A DNA stretch of 19,475 bases from Limnoglobus sp043780595 (GTDB lineage: Bacteria > Planctomycetota > Planctomycetia > Gemmatales > Gemmataceae): positions 1 to 19,475 of the forward strand of contig JAYWCL010000141.1 in assembly GCA_043780595.1 (NCBI GenBank), given 5' to 3'. Positions 6,877 through 13,434 of the stretch are shown here, in pieces (position 1 is the stretch's first letter; each line of letters opens with the position of its first letter). Position numbers and translations under genes: made by a program. The notes under the pieces are model-generated. The model had not been told where the DNA came from. It did no database searches and saw nothing but the letters and a program-made list of their open reading frames with translations.

Positions 6877-7403
6877 GTCCCGTGATTTGGTCGCTCGCCT
6901 TGTTTCTCGCCACCGTTTCACTCGCAGGCTGCAAGAAGAAAGTCACACCGGTATCGTCCGCGCCATCGAGCAGTGCCCCGGCTACCGTCGTTGCCCCTGG
7001 GCCGGGTGGTGGTGTCGTGGTGAATGCGGGTGGCGGAGGTGGCAGCGGTGGTGCCGCACAAGCGGTTCGCGGGGCGGTGCAAACTAAAGCGGTTCGCGGG
7101 GCGGTGCAAACTAAAGCGGTCGATGCGAACATGATGAAGCAGATTCACACGTACATCGAGTATGCATCCGGTGCGTCCGGCAAAATGCCGAGTACGCAGG
7201 AAACTGTGGCCGCATTACAGATGGAAGCACCAACTATTGCGGCACTCGTAAATGATGGAACGATTGTCCTCAATCCGGCTCGCTCGCGTGATGATGTTTG
7301 GGCCTACGAGAAGAAAGCCTACGAATCGCGAGGATGGGTTGCGACGAGCCAAGGTGTCGAGACGATGGACGCAGCCACACTCAAGAGTCGTTTAGGCCAA
7401 TAA
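6873..7403 (+). CDS. Small lipoprotein 2, paralogue of lipoprotein 3
   Basis: No known family is recognised. The 176-residue product has a signal peptide and lipobox SLAGC with Cys20, then a long flexible linker rich in Ser, Pro, Ala and Gly (to about residue 63). The linker ends in two identical copies of AVRGAVQTK (64-72 and 73-81). The C-terminal domain (about 85-176) matches that of the lipoprotein encoded at 7427-7882: a helix with a KMPST turn, a hydrophobic helix, DGTIVLNP and a VWAYE strand. The ATG at 6873 overlaps the stop of the previous gene by four bases. Similar small lipoproteins are common in planctomycetes, but no role in complex I is known. It could be a surface or periplasmic sensor or an assembly factor; the sequence does not say. 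Confidence 0.75.
   Translation: MSPVIWSLALFLATVSLAGCKKKVTPVSSAPSSSAPATVVAPGPGGGVVVNAGGGGGSGGAAQAVRGAVQTKAVRGAVQTKAVDANMMKQIHTYIEYASGASGKMPSTQETVAALQMEAPTIAALVNDGTIVLNPARSRDDVWAYEKKAYESRGWVATSQGVETMDAATLKSRLGQ
7062..7115 (+). repeat. Perfect 27-base tandem duplication inside lipoprotein 2
   Basis: Positions 7062-7088 and 7089-7115 are identical and in frame, each encoding AVRGAVQTK. Perfect identity including third codon positions points to a recent slippage event. The copy number may vary between strains. Confidence 0.95.
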
Positions 7404-7426
7404 CGATGATTACCGAAGGAGTTGCC

Positions 7427-7882
7427 ATGCGAATCGTTGCGATGATTGCGATCTGCGTGGCCATAGCGCTCACCACGGGCTGCAAGCAGAAGAACTCGGT
7501 GCCGATCGCGACGCAGCCGGTCGTCGATAGTCGCAACACGAACTATCGGCCTGGCGATGGCGTGATTATCAACACGGCACGGGCCGGTAAACGGGTTGCG
7601 GCGCTGAACGATTTCGACCAACTGAGGACCTTTATCTTCTCGTTCGAACTCGATAACAACCGGATGCCGACGAAGGAAGAAATCCGCACCGATTTGGCGG
7701 GTGCCCCGAACCTGTTGAAGCTGATCGACGAAGGTGCGATCGTGTTGCCTGCGATCCTGACGAAACAGGGCTTGTGGGCGTACGAGGTCGATTCGGACAA
7801 AGCGGGCGGCATCGTGATTACGGCGGGGAATGTCAGCCGGGCGACGAAGGACGAAGTGAAGGCTCTGCTCGCACAAAACTGA
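7427..7882 (+). CDS. Small lipoprotein 3, paralogue of lipoprotein 2
   Basis: The 151-residue product has a signal peptide (MRIVAMIAICVAIALTTG) and Cys19 as the probable lipid site; the lipobox LTTGC is acceptable though not ideal. A short linker follows, and then a domain that aligns with the C-terminal half of lipoprotein 2. Shared points in order are an initial helix (LRTFIFSFE), the turn NRMPTKEE, a helix (LLKLIDEGAIVL), LWAYE and a closing helix with VKALL. It lacks the Gly-rich linker and the nonapeptide duplication. The ATG at 7427 has a strong ribosome site GAAGGAG (7415-7421) five bases before it. The frame is open upstream to 7298, but that part overlaps lipoprotein 2. nuoG follows after 21 bases. 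Function unknown. Confidence 0.78.
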   Translation: MRIVAMIAICVAIALTTGCKQKNSVPIATQPVVDSRNTNYRPGDGVIINTARAGKRVAALNDFDQLRTFIFSFELDNNRMPTKEEIRTDLAGAPNLLKLIDEGAIVLPAILTKQGLWAYEVDSDKAGGIVITAGNVSRATKDEVKALLAQN

Positions 7883-7903
7883 CCACAACGGAATTTTCCA
7901 GAT

Positions 7904-9604
7904 ATGCCAACGGTTTATGTGAACGACACGCCGGTCGAGATCGGCAATCAGAAGTTGAATTGCGTGCAGGTCGCCGAACTCGCGGGCGTGCATGTGCCGC
8001 ACTATTGCTACCATCCGGCGCTGACCGTCGTGGCGTCGTGTCGCATGTGCCTCGTCGAAATGGGCGACTTGAAAGACGGCAAGGTGACGATGGTGCCGAA
8101 GGTGTTCCCCGGTTGCCAAACGCCGGTGAAAGACGGCACGGTGATCGTTTCGGGGGACTACGAGAAGCGCGACCCGAAGCGGGCGAAGTTGCCGTACGAT
8201 GCCGCGTACAAGCCGGGGGATCGCGCGAAGAAATCGCAGGCGGACACGCTCGAAGGCTTGTTGCTAAACCACCCGCTCGATTGCCCCGTTTGCGACAAAG
8301 CGGGCGAGTGCAAACTGCAAGATTACAGCTTCCAGTTCGGGCGATCCGAAAGCCGCATGATCGACGCCAAGAACCAGCCCGCGAACAAGCCGGAGATTTC
8401 GAGCAAGATCACGCTGTTCACGGATCGCTGCATCATGTGTACGCGGTGCGTGCGTTTCACCCGCGAGATTTCCGGCACGGCGGAACTCTACGTTGCGGGC
8501 CGCGGTCATCACGAAGAGATCGACGTCTTCCCCGGTCGCCCGCTGGAAAACAAGCTCTCCGGCAACGTCGTCGATCTCTGTCCCGTCGGGGCGCTCGGCT
8601 CGAAAGACTTCCTGTACACGCAGCGTGTTTGGTACCTCAAGGACACCGATAGCGTCTGCCCCGGTTGCAGTACCGGTTGTAGCATCCACGTCGATACGAA
8701 CAAGGACATCGTCTACCGCCTCCGTGCCCGTTCAAACCCGGCGGCGCAGGGCGACTTCATGTGCGACGAGGGCCGTTGGGGGTATCACTACGTGAATGCC
8801 CCGGAGCGGATCGAACGGCCATTGGTCAAAGTCGGCGGCGCATTCCAGGCGCAACCGTGGTCGACGGTGTTGCCGAAACTCAAACACGCGATCGACGAAG
8901 CGGTGCTAATTAGTCCGAAGCGCGTCGTGGCGGTGTTGTCGCCATTTTTAACGGTCGAAGAAGCGTTCGCGCTCGGCTCGGCGTTCAAGAAAATGTCCGA
9001 CCTCGTTCGACTCGTGCTCGGGCCGGTGCCCGTCGTCGGCGAAGACGATCGCTACCCGAAAGACGTGAAGGGCAACGCGACGACGCCGACGAAGTTCACG
9101 ATCCACGCGGAGAAGTGCCCGAACCGTAAAGGCGTCGAAGCGGTGCTGTTGAAACTGCAAGGCGAAGTGATCCCGTTCGCGTCGGTCCGGAACGAGTTCG
9201 GCAGCCTCGCGGCGGTCTGGTTTGCGGGCGGTTACCCGAACCCCGACTGGGTGAACGAAGCAGTCGTCGGCATCCAAACGCCACAGCTTCTGGTCGTGCA
9301 AGATTTCTTCCCGACGACGCTCTCCGCGGCGGCCACGTACATGCTACCCGCCACCGCCGGTTTCGAGAAAGACGGCACGTTCGTCAATCAGGCGGGCCTC
9401 GCGCAGCCGTTCCATCGCGCTGCCAAGCCGTCGCAGGAAACGCGGACCGAGCTGCAACTTGCGTTCGATTTGTGGAATCGGAAGGGCTTAGCCAATATCT
9501 CAGCGGTGCGGAAGGACGTGGCGAAAGCGCTCCCCGCGTTCGCGATGCTCGCCGATGTGAAGCCGAACGTAACCGGGAAACGACTGGAACTGCAAACAGT
9601 CTAG
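7904..9604 (+). CDS. nuoG: NADH-quinone oxidoreductase subunit G (NuoG), short form
   Basis: NuoG (75-kDa-type subunit) holds several iron-sulfur clusters of the peripheral arm. All expected ligand sets are visible: a ferredoxin-type [2Fe-2S] site (Cys35, Cys46, Cys49, Cys71), the His-Cys3 site (His123, Cys127, Cys130, Cys136), a [4Fe-4S] site (Cys176, Cys179, Cys182, Cys226), and a further four-cysteine set (Cys252, Cys255, Cys259, Cys287) of the type that binds the extra N7 cluster in some bacteria. The remainder (about 300-566) is a reduced relative of the molybdopterin-oxidoreductase domain. At 566 residues it is much shorter than the E. coli protein (about 900) and mitochondrial forms (about 700). 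The stop is clean and no domain fragment follows, so this looks like a natural short form. The ATG at 7904 has only a weak ribosome site (CGGAA, 7889-7893). Confidence 0.95.
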   Translation: MPTVYVNDTPVEIGNQKLNCVQVAELAGVHVPHYCYHPALTVVASCRMCLVEMGDLKDGKVTMVPKVFPGCQTPVKDGTVIVSGDYEKRDPKRAKLPYDAAYKPGDRAKKSQADTLEGLLLNHPLDCPVCDKAGECKLQDYSFQFGRSESRMIDAKNQPANKPEISSKITLFTDRCIMCTRCVRFTREISGTAELYVAGRGHHEEIDVFPGRPLENKLSGNVVDLCPVGALGSKDFLYTQRVWYLKDTDSVCPGCSTGCSIHVDTNKDIVYRLRARSNPAAQGDFMCDEGRWGYHYVNAPERIERPLVKVGGAFQAQPWSTVLPKLKHAIDEAVLISPKRVVAVLSPFLTVEEAFALGSAFKKMSDLVRLVLGPVPVVGEDDRYPKDVKGNATTPTKFTIHAEKCPNRKGVEAVLLKLQGEVIPFASVRNEFGSLAAVWFAGGYPNPDWVNEAVVGIQTPQLLVVQDFFPTTLSAAATYMLPATAGFEKDGTFVNQAGLAQPFHRAAKPSQETRTELQLAFDLWNRKGLANISAVRKDVAKALPAFAMLADVKPNVTGKRLELQTV

Positions 9605-9606
9605 TA

Positions 9607-9634
9607 GTGGCGAGTGGTGAGTGATGAGTGGCGA
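9607..9634 (+). repeat. Four tandem heptamers GTGRYGA
   Basis: The sequence right after the nuoG stop reads GTGGCGA, GTGGTGA, GTGATGA, GTGGCGA (9607-9634). Short tandem heptamer arrays like this are found in intergenic regions of some bacteria. They can expand and contract by slippage. No function is evident here. Confidence 0.8.
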
Positions 9635-9648
9635 GCAGGAAAAAAGAT

Positions 9649-9667
9649 CCGGGGTCACAGACCCCGG
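9649..9667. other. GC-rich hairpin in the nuoG-nuoH gap
   Basis: Arms CCGGGGTC (9649-9656) and GACCCCGG (9660-9667) pair perfectly around three bases. A short T-run (9674-9677) follows seven bases later, which is too far and too short for a confident intrinsic terminator. Partial termination or RNA protection is possible. Confidence 0.6.
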
Positions 9668-9676
9668 CGACAGTTT

Positions 9677-9735
9677 TGTAGCTGGCCTCTGTGAGGCCGG
9701 TCTCGCTGAATCCGGCCTCACAGAGGCCAGCTACA
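9677..9735. repeat. 24-bp perfect inverted repeat in the nuoG-nuoH gap
   Basis: The left arm 9677-9700 (starting TGTAGCTGGCC) and right arm 9712-9735 are perfect reverse complements around an 11-base spacer. Each arm is itself partly palindromic (GGCCTC/GAGGCC), so the DNA can fold either as one long stem or as two small hairpins. Such nested symmetry is typical of small REP-like or MITE-like elements. There is no T-run after it. Confidence 0.88.
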
Positions 9736-9787
9736 TTAAGAATTCGTTTGTGCGATTGGGTGTGCCCTGCTGTTTACGGAAGCGATA

Positions 9788-11053
9788 ATGCCCGAGTTTA
9801 ACCTACTTTACACGGCTCTTTTGATCGGCGGCGTCGCATTCGTCGTCTTGAATACCGTTGCGTATTTGATCCTCGCCGAGCGCAAGGTGGCGGCGTGGAT
9901 GCAAGACCGCATTGGGCCGAACCGCGTGGGGCCGTGGGGCTTGCTTCAGCCGATCGTCGACGGCGGCAAGATGTTCCTCAAGGAAGATGTGATCCCCGCG
10001 CACGTCGACAAGATCTTCTTCTTGCTCGCGCCGATGGTGGCGTTCGGTACGGCAATGCTCGCGATTGCGGTCGTTCCCGTCGGCAGTACGGTCGCCCCGC
10101 CACTGCCCGTCATGAGCGTCAAGGCTGCGGGTGTCGGCTCGCCGGATACGCCACTCGATCTGTACGATGCGGGCCAAAAGACGTATCGCGAAGGGCTGAC
10201 GTTTGCGATTGCGCCGGGGTTGGACATCGGCATTCTGTACGTGTTCGCCATCGGTTCGCTGGCAGTGTACGGCGTCATCCTCGCCGGGTGGAGCGCGAAC
10301 AACAAGTACGCCCTCCTCGGTTCGTTGCGGTCGTCGGCACAAATCATCAGCTACGAAATTCCCCTCGGTATGAGCATCCTCGGCGTCGTGCTGCTGGCAG
10401 GGTCGTTGAACCCGGAACAGATCGTTGCGCAACAACTCAACGGCGATTCGTGGAACGTCGGTTATATGCCGCTCGCGTTCTTGCTGTTCTTGACGAGCGT
10501 GTTCGCCGAGTGTAATCGCTTGCCGTTCGACCTGCCCGAATCCGAACAGGAACTCGTCGGCGGATACCACACCGAATATTCGTCGTTGAAGCTGGGGATG
10601 TTGTTGCTCGCCGAATATGCGCACATGATTACGACGAGCTTACTGATGGCGGTGCTGTTCTTCGGCGGCTGGCAATTCCCCGGCATAACGTCGGCGAACG
10701 ACGCGAGCCTCTACGGCACCACCGGCGAGGCACTCATTCGTGCGGGGGTACTGGCCGCGAAAATGTTCTGCTTCATCGCGCTGTTCCTGCTCGTACGTTG
10801 GACGATCCCCCGCTTCCGCTTCGATCAACTCATGAGCCTCGCCTGGAAGGTCATGATCCCGCTTTCGCTGATGAACCTGATCTGCGTGCTGATCGTGTTG
10901 CAGTTCGGTTTGCCGAAATGGACGATGACGATCGCGTCAGTGATCTTGTTCTTCGGTGCGGGGTTCTGGGGCGCGATTGGCGGCGGCAACGTCTCGGCCC
11001 CGAAGCGAGCCGTCGTGAAACTGCCACGCGGCTTACCAGCGGGCGCGGTGTAA
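9788..11053 (+). CDS. nuoH: NADH-quinone oxidoreductase subunit H (NuoH), with loop insertion
   Basis: NuoH is the membrane subunit that links the quinone pocket to the proton channels. Family blocks are clear: AERKVAAWMQDRIGPNRVGP (30-49), LLQPIVDGGKMFLKED, GWSANNKYALLGSLRSSAQ, the ETNRxPFDLPE-type loop (here ECNRLPFDLPESEQELVGG) and GYHTEYSSLK. Multiple membrane helices cover the rest. At 421 residues it is longer than the usual 325-350. The surplus is an inserted loop of about 45 residues (99-143) between helices 2 and 3, a segment near 225-240 and a C-terminal tail (about 400-421). The ATG at 9788 follows GGAAG (about 9778-9782). It is separated from nuoG and nuoI by the two repeat-bearing gaps, so its transcript may be processed apart from its neighbours. 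Confidence 0.96.
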   Translation: MPEFNLLYTALLIGGVAFVVLNTVAYLILAERKVAAWMQDRIGPNRVGPWGLLQPIVDGGKMFLKEDVIPAHVDKIFFLLAPMVAFGTAMLAIAVVPVGSTVAPPLPVMSVKAAGVGSPDTPLDLYDAGQKTYREGLTFAIAPGLDIGILYVFAIGSLAVYGVILAGWSANNKYALLGSLRSSAQIISYEIPLGMSILGVVLLAGSLNPEQIVAQQLNGDSWNVGYMPLAFLLFLTSVFAECNRLPFDLPESEQELVGGYHTEYSSLKLGMLLLAEYAHMITTSLLMAVLFFGGWQFPGITSANDASLYGTTGEALIRAGVLAAKMFCFIALFLLVRWTIPRFRFDQLMSLAWKVMIPLSLMNLICVLIVLQFGLPKWTMTIASVILFFGAGFWGAIGGGNVSAPKRAVVKLPRGLPAGAV

Positions 11054-11100
11054 GCATTGTCGGCATGGTTCATAGCCAGGTCGCAGTTTTGCCGAAAAGG

Positions 11101-11117
11101 ACCACTGAAAAAGTGGT
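11101..11117. other. Hairpin after nuoH
   Basis: Arms ACCACT (11101-11106) and AGTGGT (11112-11117) pair around GAAAA, with more partial complementarity outside (GCCG at 11091-11094, CGGC at 11120-11123). It lies 47 bases after the nuoH stop. It lacks the T-run of a standard terminator. Confidence 0.5.
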
Positions 11118-11212
11118 TCCGGCGTGATTGCATTCGGTCAAAATCGGACGTAAGTCGTTGGTGTGCTAGGTTGATTCTGGAATTCGGGAGTGAGTTCGCG
11201 GAGGGGTGGGTG

Positions 11213-11233
11213 GAAAGTGCCGAAACCACTTTC
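11213..11233. other. Hairpin upstream of nuoI
   Basis: Arms GAAAGTG (11213-11219) and CACTTTC (11227-11233) pair perfectly around seven bases. It ends one base before the dispersed repeat at 11235-11268. It could belong to the same element or be a binding site. Confidence 0.5.
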
Positions 11234-11234
11234 T

Positions 11235-11268
11235 TGCTACCCAAACTCGCCGCGATTGGAACCGTGCC
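11235..11268 (+). repeat. Short dispersed repeat, copy 2 (upstream of nuoI)
   Basis: This stretch matches 65-98 at 28 of 34 bases with no gaps; the start TGCTACCCAAA and the block CGCGATT-GAACC are conserved. It ends 35 bases before the nuoI ATG. It does not fit a sigma-70 or sigma-54 consensus. Confidence 0.5.
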
Positions 11269-11303
11269 GAATTGTCTCGCGATTTTGGAAAGGATCGAGG
11301 CGT

Positions 11304-11864
11304 ATGCCGATTTCTGAAAAAGACGTGACTTGGGTACAGCCTGCGAAGCTCGGGTTGTTCGGGCAGTTGTACCTGCCGGCGATTGTGGACGGGTTGGCGA
11401 CGACCGTGGGCCACATCTTTAAGAAGAAGGTCACGGAAAAGTATCCCGAACAAGAGCCGACGCTGCCATCGAACTACCGCGGCGTGCATCGGTTGAATCG
11501 CGATGCCGACGACCGCGTGAAGTGCGTGGCGTGTTACATGTGTGCCACGGCTTGCCCGGCGCACTGCATCGACATCGTGGCGGCCCCGGCCCCGGCTGGC
11601 TGGAAAGATCGCGAAAAATACCCGGAAACATTCGTCATCGACGAACTGCGCTGCATCTACTGCGGGATGTGTGAAGAAGCCTGCCCGGTCGATGCGATCG
11701 AACTCACGACGCTCTACGATTTGACCGGATTGAGTCGCGAGCAGATGATTTTCGATAAAGAGAAGCTGCTGAGCGTGTTCGACATGACGACGAAAGCGGG
11801 TACCGACCCCGTGCGTTCGCGGGCCGGTGCCCTCGGGCCCGCCTCCGAAGCGCCGCGGAAGTGA
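11304..11864 (+). CDS. nuoI: NADH-quinone oxidoreductase subunit I (NuoI)
   Basis: NuoI (TYKY-type, 8Fe ferredoxin) carries clusters N6a and N6b between NuoG and NuoB. The 186-residue product has an amphipathic N-terminal part that lies along the membrane (residues 17-45). Two ferredoxin motifs follow: Cys74, Cys77, Cys80, Cys84 (CVACYMCATACP) and Cys117, Cys120, Cys123, Cys127 (CIYCGMCEEACP). The frame is open from 11190, but the first 38 residues encoded there do not resemble the family. The ATG at 11304 has GAAAGGA (11288-11294) and GAGG (11297-11300) upstream and gives a normal start. A 250-bp gap separates it from nuoH. The stop overlaps a possible GTG start for nuoJ, but the better nuoJ start is 26 bases downstream. 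Confidence 0.96.
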   Translation: MPISEKDVTWVQPAKLGLFGQLYLPAIVDGLATTVGHIFKKKVTEKYPEQEPTLPSNYRGVHRLNRDADDRVKCVACYMCATACPAHCIDIVAAPAPAGWKDREKYPETFVIDELRCIYCGMCEEACPVDAIELTTLYDLTGLSREQMIFDKEKLLSVFDMTTKAGTDPVRSRAGALGPASEAPRK

Positions 11865-11890
11865 ACGTGTTACCCTTTACGGAAGGCCCG

Positions 11891-13021
11891 ATGTCCCTTT
11901 TCGCTGCGATGCAAACCGGTAACCCGCTCGGCCAACTGGCCACGGCGGTCGTCCTCGGTGCCCTCGCGATCTACTGGCTGCTGCCGAAGCCGCGGGGTCG
12001 CTCGATTGCCATCGGCACGTTTGCTGCGATTGCTTCGGCGGTCGTGCTGGTTTCCTGGGTCGTCCGTCGCTTCGGCGACCCGGCCCCGGACCTCGTCGGT
12101 AACATCCTCTTTTGGTTGTTCTCGGCGGGCGCGGTCGGCTTCGGCACGATCTTCGTCTGCCAGCGCAACCCGGGGCGCGGGGCGATTGCGTTCGCGTTCG
12201 TCATCCTCAGCGTCTGCGGGTTGTTCCTGTTACTCGCGGCCCCGTTCCTGATGGCCGCCACAATCGTCATTTATGCCGGTGCGATTATCGTCACGTTCCT
12301 GTTCGTGCTGATGCTATCGCACGCCGACGGACCGACCGACGAGAACGACCGGACCCGCGAGCCGATGCTCGGCAGTCTGGCCGGATTTGCGTTCCTCGGC
12401 CTCGTGCTGTTCGCGCTGTACCAAAGCAGCCCCGCCGCCGCGAACGATACCAACGACCCCGAGTATGTTCTGCCCGCACGGCCTGTGTCCGGCGAAGAAC
12501 GTGCGGCACTTCTGGAAATCGCCGAGCAACTTGGCGAAGTGACGAAACTGCAAGACAAAGACGCAATCCTCGAAAAGACGAAGTTGATGCGGGACCGCAT
12601 TGCCGAGATCGTCGGCGTGCCACCGACATCGGTCGATGCCGTGGCCGCACCCACGAAGCGGAAGAGTATCCCGGATCGCTTGGCGCTGCTGACCGACCCG
12701 CGTTCGATGGCCACGAAAACGCTCGGCGAAGAGATTCGCCAGATGAACGGGAAGGCGTTTAACGCGCTGGAAAATAACCTGCTCAGCAAGGCGAACCCCT
12801 CGGCCACCGACATTCAAAAATCGACCGAGGCATTGCCTGCACTTCGCGAGAAGCTGATTTACCTCGCCGGTCGCGGGGAACTCCCCGCCCGCAACGTGGC
12901 AAACATCGGCTACGTGCTGTATTCCGAATACCTGCTCGCCGTCGAAATGGCCGGCACGATCTTGCTCGTGGCGACCATCGGCACCGTGGCAATCGCGACC
13001 CGGAAGAGGGTATCCGCATGA
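11891..13021 (+). CDS. nuoJ: NADH-quinone oxidoreductase subunit J (NuoJ), greatly enlarged
   Basis: NuoJ is a membrane subunit beside NuoK and NuoH; its third helix takes part in coupling. Usual length is about 165-210 residues, but this product has 376. Residues about 13-31 and 38-57 form two extra N-terminal helices. The canonical first three helices follow (70-142, including RNPGRGAIAFAFVILSVCGLF-type text and the AATIVIYAGAIIVTFLFVLML helix), then helix 4 (159-178). Residues about 181-330 are a polar, partly helical insertion with many Glu, Lys and Asp. The canonical last helix (VLYSEYLLAVEMAGTILLVA) closes the protein. The frame is uninterrupted. The ATG at 11891 has GGAAGG (11881-11886) four bases before it; a GTG at 11861 overlapping the nuoI stop would add ten residues. 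Its end overlaps nuoK as ATGA. Confidence 0.93.
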   Translation: MSLFAAMQTGNPLGQLATAVVLGALAIYWLLPKPRGRSIAIGTFAAIASAVVLVSWVVRRFGDPAPDLVGNILFWLFSAGAVGFGTIFVCQRNPGRGAIAFAFVILSVCGLFLLLAAPFLMAATIVIYAGAIIVTFLFVLMLSHADGPTDENDRTREPMLGSLAGFAFLGLVLFALYQSSPAAANDTNDPEYVLPARPVSGEERAALLEIAEQLGEVTKLQDKDAILEKTKLMRDRIAEIVGVPPTSVDAVAAPTKRKSIPDRLALLTDPRSMATKTLGEEIRQMNGKAFNALENNLLSKANPSATDIQKSTEALPALREKLIYLAGRGELPARNVANIGYVLYSEYLLAVEMAGTILLVATIGTVAIATRKRVSA

Positions 13022-13434
13022 TTTCCGTCTGGCACTATCTGGCCGTCGCGGCCGTGTTATTCGCACTCGGGTTGATCGGCTTTCTGACGCGGCGGAACCT
13101 CATCACGATGTTTCTCTCGGCGGAACTGATGCTGCAAGGCGTCGTGCTGAACCTACTCGCGTTCTCGCGGTTCCATGCGAACTTGTCCGGGCAAGCGTTC
13201 TCGCTGTTCGTGATAACGGTGGCCGCCTGCGAGGCGGGTATCGCGATGGCGCTATTCATCGTGCTGTATCGGCGGAACAAGTCGCTCGATGCGAGCGTGT
13301 GGCAATCGAATCGCGAGGCGGGCGTACCGTCGTCGGTCGATGCGGACGCGCTGCCAACCGTTGCGGCCGAGGGGGCCGACGACCCGAAACTCCAGCCCGC
13401 TGGGGCGAAGCCTCAGGAGCCTGCCCGTGTCTGA
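13018..13434 (+). CDS. nuoK: NADH-quinone oxidoreductase subunit K (NuoK)
   Basis: NuoK is a small three-helix membrane subunit with two buried glutamates essential for proton transfer. Both are present at the E. coli positions: Glu36 (SAELML) and Glu72 (ACEAGIAMAL). Helices cover about 4-24, 28-50 and 60-84. The product is 138 residues against about 100 usual; the extra is a hydrophilic, Ala/Pro/Asp-rich C-terminal tail (about 88-138) of unknown use. The ATG at 13018 overlaps the nuoJ stop by four bases (ATGA), with GAAGAGGG (13003-13010) before it. The tail region also contains the start of nuoL, which overlaps by eight bases, so part of the tail may persist because it carries the nuoL ribosome site. 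Confidence 0.96.
   Translation: MISVWHYLAVAAVLFALGLIGFLTRRNLITMFLSAELMLQGVVLNLLAFSRFHANLSGQAFSLFVITVAACEAGIAMALFIVLYRRNKSLDASVWQSNREAGVPSSVDADALPTVAAEGADDPKLQPAGAKPQEPARV

Noticed and set aside
7774..8652. 292-codon plus-strand frame across lipoprotein 3 and nuoG
   Set aside because: The product is dominated by Arg and Gly with no recognisable motif, and it overlaps two better-supported genes in another frame.
9649..9735. Intrinsic terminator ending the transcript after nuoG
   Set aside because: The hairpins are strong but no adjacent T-run follows, and nuoH-N continue in the same direction.
9803..10624. 273-codon minus-strand frame opposite nuoH
   Set aside because: Shadow of nuoH; very rich in Arg, Asp and Glu, with no family resemblance.
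11235..11268. Sigma-54 promoter in the shared motif
   Set aside because: The GG and GC elements are not at the -24/-12 spacing, and the first copy lacks the TGG.
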